A stretch of DNA of 64,000 nucleotides from Pseudomonas sp. UBA5706 (lineage in GTDB: Bacteria > Pseudomonadota > Gammaproteobacteria > Pseudomonadales > Pseudomonadaceae), in NCBI RefSeq assembly GCF_002419965.1, contig NZ_DIHC01000038.1:62001-126000 (forward strand). The letters run 5' to 3'. The notes under the pieces were generated by a model. That model had not been told where the DNA came from. It saw only the letters and a program-made list of their open reading frames with translations, and did no database searches. Shown here piece after piece: positions 8,391-17,113 of this stretch; the stretch's first letter is position 1; each line of letters begins with the position of its first letter. The position numbers and the translations under genes are program-made.

Positions 8391-8412
8391 AGCCCGCGTC
8401 AGAAAGCGGGCT
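8391..8412. terminator. Bidirectional terminator between MFS and amidohydrolase
   Basis: A 7-bp perfect stem AGCCCGC / GCGGGCT with an 8-base loop lies between two convergent genes. On the minus strand it is followed by a run of five Ts, the better side for intrinsic termination of the amidohydrolase transcript. Confidence 0.8.
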
Positions 8413-8433
8413 CTGTGTCTGCCGATCAATTGA

Positions 8434-9624
8434 TCAATCGCGGTGACCTTCAAGCAGGTTCTTGAGGTTGGTGCTCATGATCAGTTGCGAGTCGACGTCG
8501 TTGATATCGGCAATGTCCTTGTAGAAATCAAGTGGATGGCTCAGGCCTTCGGGGTGTGGCCAGTCACTGCCGAACAGAATCCTGTTGGCGCCGATCAAGT
8601 CGATGACCTTGGCCACCGGATCCTCGTAGAACGGCGAGACGAATACGTGTTTGCGCAAGGTTTGCACCGGATCCTGTTTGAACGACTTGGGCATCTTCTT
8701 GTAGTTATGCGCCAGACGTCCCAGCAGCGGCTCAAGCCAGGATGAGCCGTTTTCCAGCGACGCGACGCGCACATCGGGGAAGCGATCGAATACGCCATGG
8801 CAGATCAGCGCCGCGAGGGTGTCGGAAATCGCGCGACCCATCCAGTCCAGCACTTCGCCGAACACATCCTTTTCAAAGGGCCTGAATTCGCCTTTGCCGC
8901 CAGCCGTCCACCAGCGGTAGATCTTGTCGTATCCGGAGTCGGATACATGCAGCATGACGAACACCTTCGCTTCGTTGATTCGTGCCCAGAAAGGGTCGAA
9001 CTCGGCAAAGCCCATGGAGCGGCCACCTTTGTCTCCGGTGACGGGCGCAGGGCGAATCCCCACCGCGCGGGCGCCGGATTTGAGCACGAATTCCAGTTCT
9101 TCGACCGCTTTGTCAACGTCGTACAGATTGATCATTGGTACGGGAAACAGTCGATTGTCTCGGGCGAATCCGCAGTCTTCCGAGAGCCAGCGATTAGCTG
9201 AATGAAACAGCGCACTGATCGCCTCGGGCTTGTGCTGCAAGCGCTCTTCGATCACCGAGCCAAGGGTTGGAATAAACAGGCCGGCGTGGATCCCTTGCTG
9301 GTCCATGACCTTCAGATGCGCTTCACCGCTATAGAACGCTGGATCGGAGGGAATGGGTTCGCCGCCGATTTCGCGCAGCGAAAGCCCTTCGGGATTGTCG
9401 CCGCGATACCACTTTTCGTGCGAGCCGGGTGCCGCCACCACATCGAACGTGGGGTTGGGAATGTAGTCGCTGATGATTCCACCGACCGCCAGTTTGGTGC
9501 GCCCGTTGATCTGGACGTATTGGAAATCGTTTCGGAAATCCTTCGGCAGATGGCGCAGGAAAGCCTCGGGCGGCTCGTAGAAATGGCGGTCGACATCGTA
9601 AATCGGGTAATTGACTGCACTCAT
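8434..9624 (-). CDS. Amidohydrolase_2-family TIM-barrel metal-dependent hydrolase/decarboxylase-like
   Basis: A 396-residue protein of the amidohydrolase-2 family. The N-terminal metal motif is YDVDRHFYE (D-x-D-x-H in place of the common H-x-H or E-x-H). Further conserved points are HVSDSG, an ICHGVFDRFPDVRVASLENG strand and the terminal FGSDWPHPEG with the metal-site aspartate. Family members hydrolyse or decarboxylate cyclic substrates, and close relatives recur in steroid and terpenoid clusters without a proven role. It is a monocistronic leftward gene: operator 3 is 30 bp upstream of its ATG and a terminator follows it. It could open a lactone or beta-diketone ring; this is a guess from family chemistry. 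Confidence 0.85.
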   Translation of the reverse strand: MSAVNYPIYDVDRHFYEPPEAFLRHLPKDFRNDFQYVQINGRTKLAVGGIISDYIPNPTFDVVAAPGSHEKWYRGDNPEGLSLREIGGEPIPSDPAFYSGEAHLKVMDQQGIHAGLFIPTLGSVIEERLQHKPEAISALFHSANRWLSEDCGFARDNRLFPVPMINLYDVDKAVEELEFVLKSGARAVGIRPAPVTGDKGGRSMGFAEFDPFWARINEAKVFVMLHVSDSGYDKIYRWWTAGGKGEFRPFEKDVFGEVLDWMGRAISDTLAALICHGVFDRFPDVRVASLENGSSWLEPLLGRLAHNYKKMPKSFKQDPVQTLRKHVFVSPFYEDPVAKVIDLIGANRILFGSDWPHPEGLSHPLDFYKDIADINDVDSQLIMSTNLKNLLEGHRD

Positions 9625-9654
9625 GGGAATGCACCTCGTTGGTTTTGTTTTGTA

Positions 9655-9675
9655 TAGCTGACAATATGTCAGCTA
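9655..9675. promoter_or_regulatory. Operator palindrome 3 (perfect copy)
   Basis: TAGCTGAC-AATAT-GTCAGCTA. Both 8-bp arms are exactly complementary, so this copy is the best estimate of the consensus. It lies between the divergent amidohydrolase (start 9624) and SDR (start 9760) genes, 30 and 84 bp from their start codons. Confidence 0.85.
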
Positions 9676-9759
9676 ATATCATGCGTCAATACACAACTGG
9701 TCTTGATCTTACGTTAGATCATGTCCATTTCATGAGTGGCAGAAAAGGAGTAACTGACA

Positions 9760-10494
9760 GTGAATAATATTTTCCAAGGTCAGCAGGCATTGGTGGTGGG
9801 CGGTAGCAGCGGTATTGGGCGTGCGACTGCCATCGCTTTGCGCCACGCTGGATGTGCGGTATTGGCAACCGGCGTGAGCGAAGCCGAGGTCGTCGCCTGT
9901 ATTGCGGATTCGCGGATGCAAGGCATACAAACGGTGTGCCTGGATCTGGGGGAGGGCTCAGCGGTCGACGCGTTGCTCGGATCGCTGCCGCGGCTGGACA
10001 TACTGGTCAACGCAGCAGGGGTCGGACGCGGTGCCAGCGAGTTCACGCCAGAAGGCTTTGTGCGCACGTTGGAGATCAACCTCAGCGGGACGATGCGCAC
10101 GTGTTATGCCGCACGTGAACTGCTCAAGGCCAGTGCCGGGTGCATCGTCAACCTGGCGTCAATGATGAGCTTCTTCGGTAGCCCGACCGCACCGGCCTAC
10201 GCCGCGAGCAAGGGTGGTGTGGCGCAGTTGTCCAAGAGCCTGGCGGTGGCGTGGGCGGCCGAGGGCATCAGAGTCAACGCCGTAGCACCCGGATGGATCG
10301 ATACCCCAATGACCCAGGGCCTGCAGGCGGACGAGGGTCGCAACGCCCGAGTGATAGCGCGCTCACCCATGCAGCGCTGGGGCAGGCCCGAGGAGATCGC
10401 CGCGGGCATCGTTTTCCTGTGTTCGCCCGCCGCGTCATTCGTCAATGGCGTCGTTCTACCGATCGACGGTGGGTATCTGGCGTGCGGCATTTGA
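9760..10494 (+). CDS. SDR family oxidoreductase
   Basis: A 244-residue classical short-chain dehydrogenase: GGSSGIGR cofactor loop near residue 14, VNAAGVG in place of NNAG, serine in LASM, PAYAASK active site and VLPIDGGYL near the end. The start is GTG at 9760, supported by AAAAGGAG nine bases upstream; no closer ATG gives the conserved N-terminus. It leads the long rightward operon that includes the kinase/ACAD pair, two more SDRs, a CoA ligase and a thioesterase. A 116-bp gap with its own palindrome (10503-10520) follows it, so the downstream genes may have a second promoter. Confidence 0.86.
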   Translation: MNNIFQGQQALVVGGSSGIGRATAIALRHAGCAVLATGVSEAEVVACIADSRMQGIQTVCLDLGEGSAVDALLGSLPRLDILVNAAGVGRGASEFTPEGFVRTLEINLSGTMRTCYAARELLKASAGCIVNLASMMSFFGSPTAPAYAASKGGVAQLSKSLAVAWAAEGIRVNAVAPGWIDTPMTQGLQADEGRNARVIARSPMQRWGRPEEIAAGIVFLCSPAASFVNGVVLPIDGGYLACGI

Positions 10495-10502
10495 ATAAAT
10501 AA

Positions 10503-10520
10503 ATGACAATAAGTTGTCAT
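10503..10520. promoter_or_regulatory. Inverted repeat ATGACAA-N4-TTGTCAT (second motif class)
   Basis: A perfect 7-bp inverted repeat, ATGACAA-TAAG-TTGTCAT, nine bases after the SDR stop and 89 bp before the kinase ATG. It shares TGAC/GTCA with the main island operator but has 8 instead of 5 bases between the GAC and GTC triplets. The same spacing is seen at 17114, just upstream of the MarR gene, so it may be a MarR site. Confidence 0.6.
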
Positions 10521-10609
10521 TGTGTAGTTCTGATGTCATATTTTCCCGACGCCCTGGCCGGGCGGTGTTGTCCTCACCTTCTGCATAACAACAAAAAGGA
10601 AGAACGGCG

Positions 10610-11707
10610 ATGGCTGGCGAACCGCAAACCATGCACCGCTCCACTCATGAGCGGCTACCTGATTTCGACGGGTTGCTCGATTGGTCGCGGCTCGAACCCT
10701 GGGTCGAGCTGGCGGGCCTGCCCGGAACAGGGCCCCTCTGCAGCGTCAAGGCGCTGGTCGGTGGTTCACAGAATCACCTGTTTCTCATGGAGCGTCGGGA
10801 CGCTCGGTTCGTCCTGCGCCGACCGCCGCGCCATTTGCGCGCCAACAGCAATAACACCATGCAGCGTGAAGCCCGTGTACTGGCCGCATTGGCCGGCAGC
10901 GCGGTGCCTCATCCCGCATTGCTTGCAGCGTGCTCCGATGAATCGGTGATCGGTGTGAACTTCTTCGTCATGGAGGCGTTGGAAGGTTTTTCTCCGGCAG
11001 GGGATCTCCAGGGCCGGTACGCAACGGAGTCGTCGTGGCGTCGACAGATGGGTGAGGCATTTGTTCAGGCGGCGGCAGCGCTGGGCCAGCTGGATTATCA
11101 AGCGCTCGGGTTGAGCGATTTTGGCAAGCCGGACAACTGGCATGGACGCCAGGTGGAGCGCTGGCGGTCGCAGCTGGACGGCTATCGCGAAACCCCAGGT
11201 TATGACATTGGAGGTCTGGCTCAGGTTGACAATGTCGGGCGCTGGCTCAGCGATAACGTACCCAGCGATGGGCGAATCGGCATCATTCATGGCGATTTCC
11301 AGTGGCCGAACGTGATGTTTTCGCTTGAGCAGCCAACGATTTCGGGGCTGATCGACTGGGAGCTGTCCACCCTCGGTGATCCGCTGCTGGATCTGGCCTG
11401 GGTGCTGACCTCCTGGCGCGAAGCCGGTGATCCCCAAGGTGGTAAAGGCGCCAATCCTGTCGTGCAGCCGTGGGATGGCTTTATGAGCCGCGCCGAGCTG
11501 ATTTCGTTGTATGGGCAACTGAGCGGTCGTGACATGACGTCTATGCCGTGGTTCTTCGTTCTGGCCTGCTACAAGCTCGCCTGCCTGCTGGAAGGTACCT
11601 ATGCCCGATCGCTGGTCGGCAAGGCGCCGGCGCAGATGGGCGAGTACCTCCACGACTATGCCGCGTGGCTCATCCGCAAGTCACATCAGCTGATCAATGC
11701 CGCCTGA
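10610..11707 (+). CDS. APH/ChoK-type kinase, LvaA/ACAD10-11-kinase-like (predicted 4-hydroxyacyl-CoA kinase)
   Basis: A 365-residue protein-kinase-like phosphotransferase. The nucleotide loop is VGGSQNHLFLM (about residues 50-60), the catalytic loop is HGDFQWPN starting at His227, and the metal motif is IDWE near residue 248. This family is found fused to or beside a special acyl-CoA dehydrogenase. In Pseudomonas putida LvaA/LvaC and in human ACAD10/ACAD11 the pair phosphorylates a 4-hydroxyacyl-CoA and then eliminates phosphate to give an enoyl-CoA. The next gene, 36 bp on, is exactly such a dehydrogenase. No small LvaB-like subunit is visible. Assignment to hydroxyacyl-CoA rather than another alcohol is inferred from the pairing. 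ATG 10610 follows AAAAAGGA. Confidence 0.85.
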   Translation: MAGEPQTMHRSTHERLPDFDGLLDWSRLEPWVELAGLPGTGPLCSVKALVGGSQNHLFLMERRDARFVLRRPPRHLRANSNNTMQREARVLAALAGSAVPHPALLAACSDESVIGVNFFVMEALEGFSPAGDLQGRYATESSWRRQMGEAFVQAAAALGQLDYQALGLSDFGKPDNWHGRQVERWRSQLDGYRETPGYDIGGLAQVDNVGRWLSDNVPSDGRIGIIHGDFQWPNVMFSLEQPTISGLIDWELSTLGDPLLDLAWVLTSWREAGDPQGGKGANPVVQPWDGFMSRAELISLYGQLSGRDMTSMPWFFVLACYKLACLLEGTYARSLVGKAPAQMGEYLHDYAAWLIRKSHQLINAA

Positions 11708-11743
11708 TCGCGGTTACGCAACCTGCTCGGGAGAATAAACACG

Positions 11744-13042
11744 ATGTGGGATTTTTCGACTGACGCCGAGTTTCAGGCGAAGCTGGACTGGATCGATCGT
11801 TTCCTGGTCGAGGAAGTAGAAGCACTCGATGTGCTCTATCCGTCCGTCAGCGTGGTGTACGACACCGGGCATGCCAAGTCGAGGGCGATTCTGGCTCCGC
11901 TCCAGGAAAAGGTACGTCAGCAACGGTTGTGGGCCTGCCACCTCGATCCTCATCTGGGTGGTCAAGGGTATGGGCAGTTGAAGCTGGCGTTGATGAATGA
12001 GCGGCTCGGACGCTCGCTGTGGGCACCCACGGTATTCGGAACGGCTGCCCCGGATACCGGCAACGCAGAGATTCTGGCAATGTTCGGCACCCAGGCTCAA
12101 AAATCGCGCTACCTGCAGCCCTTGCTCGACGGCAAGATTGTGTCGAGTTTCTCCATGACCGAACCGCAGGGTGGTGCCGATCCCCGTGTGTTCGCTACGT
12201 CAGCCGTCCAAGAGGGCGATCACTGGGTGATCAGCGGCGAGAAATGGTATTCCTCCAATGCGCGTTATGCCGCGTTCGTGCTGGTTCTGGCGGTCACCAA
12301 TCCCGAAGCTCCGATTCAGCAACGGATGTCGATGTTCATTGTGCCCGCTGAAACGCCGGGGCTTGAGATCGTCCGCAACGTGCCTCACATGGGCGAGCGT
12401 ATCGAGCAGGACGAAGCCACCGAGGGCTACCTGCGTTACAACCAGGTCCGAGTGCCCCTGGACCACATGCTTGGTGAGCCGGGCGGTGGATTTGCGGTGG
12501 CGCAGGCTCGATTGGGCGGAGGCCGGATTCACCACGCCATGCGTACCGTCGGGCAATGCCAGCGAGCACTGGACATGATGTGCGAGCGAGCACTCAGCCG
12601 CAGGACTCAGGGCACATTGCTCGCCGAGAAGTCAACGGTGCAGGCGATGCTTGCCGACAGCCAGATCGAACTGGAGCAGTTTCGCCTGCTGGTCATGAAA
12701 ACCGCCTGGCTGATCGACAACAGCCACGGGGATCCACGCCAGGCACGCGCGCATATCGCCATGGTCAAGGTGGCCATGGCGAAGATTTACCTGGATATCG
12801 TACGACGGGGCATTCATCTGCATGGATCGTTGGGCGCGACGTTTGAAACGCCGCTGGCCTACATGTGGCTCAACGTCCCGACCATGGCCTTGGCCGACGG
12901 CCCGACCGAAGTGCATCAGATCACGGTCGCGCGCGAGCTGCTGCGCAAGCACAAAGCGACCGAATCGATGTTCACATCCGAGCACCTGCCGCCGAAAATC
13001 GCCGCGGCACGGGATCGATATGCCCACATCCTGGAGGACTGA
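11744..13042 (+). CDS. ACAD10/11-type (LvaC-like) acyl-CoA dehydrogenase family protein
   Basis: A 432-residue flavoprotein with the acyl-CoA dehydrogenase fold: the FAD/substrate strand SFSMTEPQGGADP, the segment ISGEKWYSSNA, and helix LGGGRIHHAMRTVG. Near the C-terminus it reads LADGPTEVHQ, with Asp385 where ordinary dehydrogenases have the catalytic glutamate of the YEGT block. That ADGP-EVH pattern is the mark of the ACAD10/ACAD11 branch. With the kinase at 10610 it should convert 4-hydroxyacyl-CoA to 2-enoyl-CoA through a phosphorylated intermediate rather than perform simple dehydrogenation. It is followed two bases later by an SDR. Confidence 0.88.
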   Translation: MWDFSTDAEFQAKLDWIDRFLVEEVEALDVLYPSVSVVYDTGHAKSRAILAPLQEKVRQQRLWACHLDPHLGGQGYGQLKLALMNERLGRSLWAPTVFGTAAPDTGNAEILAMFGTQAQKSRYLQPLLDGKIVSSFSMTEPQGGADPRVFATSAVQEGDHWVISGEKWYSSNARYAAFVLVLAVTNPEAPIQQRMSMFIVPAETPGLEIVRNVPHMGERIEQDEATEGYLRYNQVRVPLDHMLGEPGGGFAVAQARLGGGRIHHAMRTVGQCQRALDMMCERALSRRTQGTLLAEKSTVQAMLADSQIELEQFRLLVMKTAWLIDNSHGDPRQARAHIAMVKVAMAKIYLDIVRRGIHLHGSLGATFETPLAYMWLNVPTMALADGPTEVHQITVARELLRKHKATESMFTSEHLPPKIAAARDRYAHILED

Positions 13043-13044
13043 GC

Positions 13045-13794
13045 ATGAGCACCACGGATAGTTTGTTCGACCTGAGCGGCAAAGTGATTCTGGTGACGGG
13101 CGGCAGCCGGGGACTGGGTTATCAGATGGTCCGCGCCTTTGCCGAGCATGGCGCCGATGTAATCATCGCCAGTCGCAAGCTGGAGGCGTGTGAAGCGGTT
13201 GCCGCGCAGGTGCGACAACTCGGCCGGCGAGCGCTGGCCGTGGCGTGCCATGTCGGCAGGTGGGGCGAAGTCGAACAGCTGGTAAACACGGCCTACGAAA
13301 CGTTCGACCGAGTCGACGTATTGGTCAATAACGCAGGCATGTCGCCAGCGGTGCCCACCCACGAAGTGACCGAGGAACTGTTCGACAAGGTCATCGGCCT
13401 CAACTTCAAGGGGCCTTTCCGGCTCAGTGCGCTGGTGGCCCGGCGCATGGCCGAGGGCGAGGGCGGATCGATCATCAATATCAGCAGCACGGGCGGCCTC
13501 AGGCCTGCGCCTCAGATCATTCCCTACGCCGGCGCCAAGGCAGCGTTGAACGCTATGAGTGTGGGGCTGGCCCAGGAATATGGCCCCAAGGTGCGAGTCA
13601 ACACGATTTCTGCAGGGCCTTTTTTGACCGACATCGCCAAAGCATGGCCAGCGGAGCTGCGCGACCGCTGTGACAATGCGCTGGGCCGGCCCGGGCTTCC
13701 GGAGGAAATCGTCACCACCGCGCTCTACCTCGCCAGCCCTCACTCGAGCTACACCACGGCGTCGCTGATCAAGGTCGATGGCGGCCTTGCGTAA
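13045..13794 (+). CDS. SDR family oxidoreductase
   Basis: A 249-residue short-chain dehydrogenase with TGGSRGLG near residue 18, VNNAGMS, INISSTGG with the catalytic serine, PYAGAK active site and KVDGG at the C-terminus. ATG 13045 is only two bases after the ACAD stop and is preceded by CTGGAGG, so I reject the much longer upstream frame, which lies inside the ACAD gene. The position suggests that it handles a hydroxyl produced or needed around the 4-hydroxyacyl-CoA step, but its substrate is unknown. Confidence 0.87.
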   Translation: MSTTDSLFDLSGKVILVTGGSRGLGYQMVRAFAEHGADVIIASRKLEACEAVAAQVRQLGRRALAVACHVGRWGEVEQLVNTAYETFDRVDVLVNNAGMSPAVPTHEVTEELFDKVIGLNFKGPFRLSALVARRMAEGEGGSIINISSTGGLRPAPQIIPYAGAKAALNAMSVGLAQEYGPKVRVNTISAGPFLTDIAKAWPAELRDRCDNALGRPGLPEEIVTTALYLASPHSSYTTASLIKVDGGLA

Positions 13795-13843
13795 CGTGTC
13801 GTGGGCGCAGTAATCGCATAACAATAAAAAAGAGGAATATGCC

Positions 13844-14617
13844 ATGCAGCTTGCAGGCAGAAACATCATCGTGACAGGAGGCGCTCGGGGAATCGGCGCG
13901 GCCGTCGTGAGCGCTTATCTTCGCGAGGGCGCCAGGGTGGCGTCGCTGGATGTACTCGATGAAAACGGTCAGCAGCTTGTCGACGAACTGACGTGCCGAT
14001 ACCCGGGTCAAGCCCGGTATCACCATTGCGATATTGCCGATGCGGATCAGGTCGCCGAAGTCTTCGCCGATGCCACTGGCTGGATGGGTGGGCTGGATGT
14101 CATGGCCAACATCGCAGGCGTCGAACGTACTGCACCGGCACAAGATATTGGGCGTGAGCACTGGGACCTGATCTTCGACGTTAACGTGCGCGGAACGTTG
14201 CACACCAATCAGGCTGCCTTTGCCCATCTGCGAGCGCGCGGTGGACGAATCATCAATTTTGGATCCGCCGCAGGCATCAGCGGAATGCCGGGCGCCGCGC
14301 ACTATGCGGCCTCCAAGGGCGCGGTTCTGGCCTGGACCCGCACGGTCGCGCAAGAGTGGGCGGCGCAGCGCATCACCGTAAACGCCGTGGCCCCCATGAT
14401 CTGGACCCCTATGTACGACGCGCACCGGGCGAAGATGAGCACCGAACAATTGGCGGAGCATGATCGACACCTCGCTTCGATCATTCCGTTAGGGGGCAGG
14501 CTGGGCGATGCCGAACGTGACTTGGCGCCGGTCATGGTTTTCCTCGCCAGTGAAGGATCGGGGTTCATCACAGGTCAGACCTTGTGCGTCGATGGCGGCA
14601 CGGTTGCGGTTCGCTGA
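13844..14617 (+). CDS. SDR family oxidoreductase
   Basis: A 257-residue short-chain dehydrogenase: TGGARGIG cofactor loop, NIAGVE (a variant of NNAG with Asn kept), serine in FGSAAG, HYAASK active site and CVDGGT near the end. ATG 13844 follows AAAGAGGAA. It lies 49 bp after the previous SDR and is followed by a shortened SDR relic. Substrate unknown; having two intact SDRs and one relic in a row suggests tandem duplication or accumulation of related enzymes. Confidence 0.86.
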   Translation: MQLAGRNIIVTGGARGIGAAVVSAYLREGARVASLDVLDENGQQLVDELTCRYPGQARYHHCDIADADQVAEVFADATGWMGGLDVMANIAGVERTAPAQDIGREHWDLIFDVNVRGTLHTNQAAFAHLRARGGRIINFGSAAGISGMPGAAHYAASKGAVLAWTRTVAQEWAAQRITVNAVAPMIWTPMYDAHRAKMSTEQLAEHDRHLASIIPLGGRLGDAERDLAPVMVFLASEGSGFITGQTLCVDGGTVAVR

Positions 14618-14648
14618 ACGAATCTTCGAGGCATCGGAAAATGAATGA

Positions 14649-14942
14649 ATGGAGTTTTGTAGCGCCGTTGTCACCGGTGGGGCGAGCGAGGTTGGCCTGG
14701 CGATCGCCCGCGCATTCGCTTGGCTGGGGACGCAAGTGGTGCTGGCGGACTTGCCAGGTGATGCATTGCGCGCAATGTCGCACGCCACGATGACTTCCGA
14801 GGATGTCGCCGCGTGTGTGGTGGCAGGCATCCAACAAAAAGACTTTCACATTCTGACTCATCCTGAGTCGTTGAGCCTGGCGCGGCAGCGCTGGCAACGC
14901 CTGCTGGATGACATACGTGTACAAGGAGCGCAACAGCGATGA
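14649..14942 (+). pseudogene. SDR with a large internal deletion
   Basis: The 97-residue frame begins as an SDR Rossmann start (AVVTGGASEVGLAIARAFAWLG) and, about 40 residues later, passes directly into an SDR C-terminal tail of the kind MTSEDVAACVVAGI then FHILTHPE. Roughly 150 residues, including NNAG, the catalytic serine and YxxxK, are missing while the frame stays open. The cofactor loop reads GGASEVG. It cannot be an active dehydrogenase. Its TGA overlaps the ATG of the ligase at 14939, so translation through it may still drive the ligase, which could explain why the frame persists. Confidence 0.75.
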
Positions 14943-16585
14943 ATGCCATGACACAGAATCACCAGGCATTACCGGGGTGGGCATGCGGCGAAACCGATAC
15001 GGTCAACGCGGTCCTGCGCCGTGCTGCAGCTGAGTTTGGGGACGCCCCGTTTCTCGACTTTCTGGGACAGATACACAGTTTCGCCGACCTGCAGCGTGAG
15101 AGTTGTCGTATCGCCAATGGTCTTGCCGAACAGGGGGTCGGCAAAGGTGACACGGTCGTGACTATCCTGAATAACAACATCGATGCGGTCTTGCTGTGGT
15201 TCGCTATCAACAAGCTGGGCGCAATCAGCGTGCCGGTCAATACCGCGCTCAAGGGGGAGTTCCTGCGCCATCAGGTGGCGGATGCGACGGCGGCGCTGGT
15301 GGTGGCTGAAGCCGAATATGCCGAACGCTTGAGCCTGGTTATCGACCAACTGCCTGCCGTGAAGCAGATCGTCTACCGCACTGAGCGTCCGGTGGTGGAA
15401 CTCGGTGACAAGCAGTTGCTGGCGCTCGATGCGTTGCGCAGCCTGGACGAAAGTGACCCCGACGTGGACGTGCGTCCAGGTGATCTTTCGATGTTGATTT
15501 ACACCGGTGGTACCACCGGGCCCTCCAAGGGTTGCATGATCAGCCACAACAATGCTTGCAACGAAGCGCGGCAGATCCTTCGGTGTCATGGCCGCACGAA
15601 AGACTCGATCACCTGGACGCCGCTGCCGTTGTTCCACCTCAACGCGACAGTGACCACGGTTCTGTGCAACCTGATGATTGGCGCGCGATCGGTCATTTAT
15701 CCAAGGTTTTCGGTTTCAGGGTTCTGGCAAGACATTGAGCGCAGCGGTGCCAACGAGGCCAACCTTCTCGCATCTATGGCGCCCCTGCTCGCCGATGCGC
15801 CTGACAGCGAGGCCATGCAGCGCTGTTTCGGTCAGTTGAACAAGGTCTACAGTGCGCCATTCACCTCCGACGTCCAGCAGGTCTGGCGCGAGCGTTTCGG
15901 CGTTCGGCACACGGTCGGCGGTGCGGGGTTTGGTCTGACCGAGTGCGCGATTGTCACGTTGCTGCCGTTCGGTGCAGCCGAGAAGCCGAACTGTGCAGGT
16001 CGACGCTGCGATGATTTCGACATCCGCATCGTCGACGATCACGACATCGAAGTGCCTTACGGGACGCCGGGCGAACTGATCGTGCGCCCGCTCAAACCCC
16101 ATGTCATGTTCGAAGGGTACTGGAATCGCCCCGCCGACACCCTCAAGGTCATGCGCAACATGTGGTTCCACACGGGCGATATCGGCAAGATCGATGAGGA
16201 CGGTTTCTTCTTTTTCCTGGACCGCAAGAAGGACTATATGCGCCGCGCAGGAGAGAACATTTCCGGGTTCGAAATGGAGCGCAGTTTCAGTGCCCATCCG
16301 GATATCGAAGAAGTGGCCGTACATGCCGTGTTCTCCGAACTGTCCGAAGACGAAGTCAAGGTCACCGCGGTGCTTCGAGCCAACAGCACGCTGGACGCAG
16401 AAACCCTTTGCCGCTGGGCGATTGATCGTGTGCCTTACTATGCCGTGCCACGCTTCATCGAGTTTCGCCAGGCGTTACCGCGCAGCCCGGTGGGCCGCAT
16501 CCTCAAGTATCAACTTCGGGATGAAGGCGTCACTGCGCAGACCTGGGACCGGATCAAGGCCAATGTGATCTTTTCCAAACGTTAG
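14939..16585 (+). CDS. AMP-forming acyl-CoA ligase (ANL superfamily)
   Basis: A 548-residue adenylate-forming enzyme. The P-loop-like A3 motif is LIYTGGTTGPSKG near residue 190, the later GFGLTECA segment marks the A5 region, WFHTGDIG is the A7 aspartate and DRKKDYMRRAGENIS is A8. It would activate a carboxylic acid to its CoA thioester with ATP. ATG 14939 overlaps the preceding relic by ATGA and is preceded by AAGGAG. A very similar paralogue lies at 21806 on the other strand (shared WFAINKLGA, CMISHN, FEGYW and MRNMWFHTGDIG). Substrate unknown. Confidence 0.92.
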   Translation: MNAMTQNHQALPGWACGETDTVNAVLRRAAAEFGDAPFLDFLGQIHSFADLQRESCRIANGLAEQGVGKGDTVVTILNNNIDAVLLWFAINKLGAISVPVNTALKGEFLRHQVADATAALVVAEAEYAERLSLVIDQLPAVKQIVYRTERPVVELGDKQLLALDALRSLDESDPDVDVRPGDLSMLIYTGGTTGPSKGCMISHNNACNEARQILRCHGRTKDSITWTPLPLFHLNATVTTVLCNLMIGARSVIYPRFSVSGFWQDIERSGANEANLLASMAPLLADAPDSEAMQRCFGQLNKVYSAPFTSDVQQVWRERFGVRHTVGGAGFGLTECAIVTLLPFGAAEKPNCAGRRCDDFDIRIVDDHDIEVPYGTPGELIVRPLKPHVMFEGYWNRPADTLKVMRNMWFHTGDIGKIDEDGFFFFLDRKKDYMRRAGENISGFEMERSFSAHPDIEEVAVHAVFSELSEDEVKVTAVLRANSTLDAETLCRWAIDRVPYYAVPRFIEFRQALPRSPVGRILKYQLRDEGVTAQTWDRIKANVIFSKR

Positions 16586-16599
16586 ACGGGGAGCGACTC

Positions 16600-17052
16600 A
16601 TGACAACCGATCACACTTTGAGTCCGGGCAGCCCGGACCAGAGCGCCTACACCCAGAGAGGACTGGACGACTACTTGACTCATCTGCAGATCTACGGACG
16701 TCCCGACCTGCGTGACGACGGTGCAAGCATTGCGTTGCGCTTGAAAAGTTTTCACATCAATGGGGGCGGTTGCGCCCATGGCGGTCTGGTGATGTCATTG
16801 ATGGATGCGGTGATGGCCTGTGCGACCGCGCACAAGGGAGGAGGGCGACACTGCGTGACCGTGGAAATGAAAACGCAGTTTATTCGTCCTGGCGGGCAGG
16901 CAGGGGACTTGATCATTGCGCGAGCAGATTGGCGCGGAGGCGGAAACACGCTGGCCTTCTGCGACGCGCAGATCACCGATGAGCAAGGGACGCTATTGGC
17001 AATCGCGTCAGGGACATTCCGCTTCATTGGCGCGGCGCGGCACAGCATGTAA
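16600..17052 (+). CDS. PaaI-type hotdog thioesterase
   Basis: A 150-residue single-hotdog protein. The central helix segment NGGGCAHGGLVMSLMDAVMA is the PaaI/YbgC-like thioesterase motif with HGG followed by an aspartate, and KTQFIRPG is the matching strand. It would hydrolyse acyl-CoA thioesters, perhaps to rescue CoA trapped in dead-end esters. It is the last gene of the long rightward operon, 14 bp after the ligase, and is followed 103 bp later by the MarR gene. Confidence 0.86.
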   Translation: MTTDHTLSPGSPDQSAYTQRGLDDYLTHLQIYGRPDLRDDGASIALRLKSFHINGGGCAHGGLVMSLMDAVMACATAHKGGGRHCVTVEMKTQFIRPGGQAGDLIIARADWRGGGNTLAFCDAQITDEQGTLLAIASGTFRFIGAARHSM

Positions 17053-17113
17053 GGTTGTTATCAGCTTTTCTGCGGGCGTTTTGATTGTCAGGTCTGTGCC
17101 GGTGCCAAAAAAA

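Noticed and set aside
12916..13869. 317-codon minus-strand frame over the ACAD end and SDR
   Set aside because: Antisense shadow of the SDR at 13045; no recognisable domain or ribosome-binding site.
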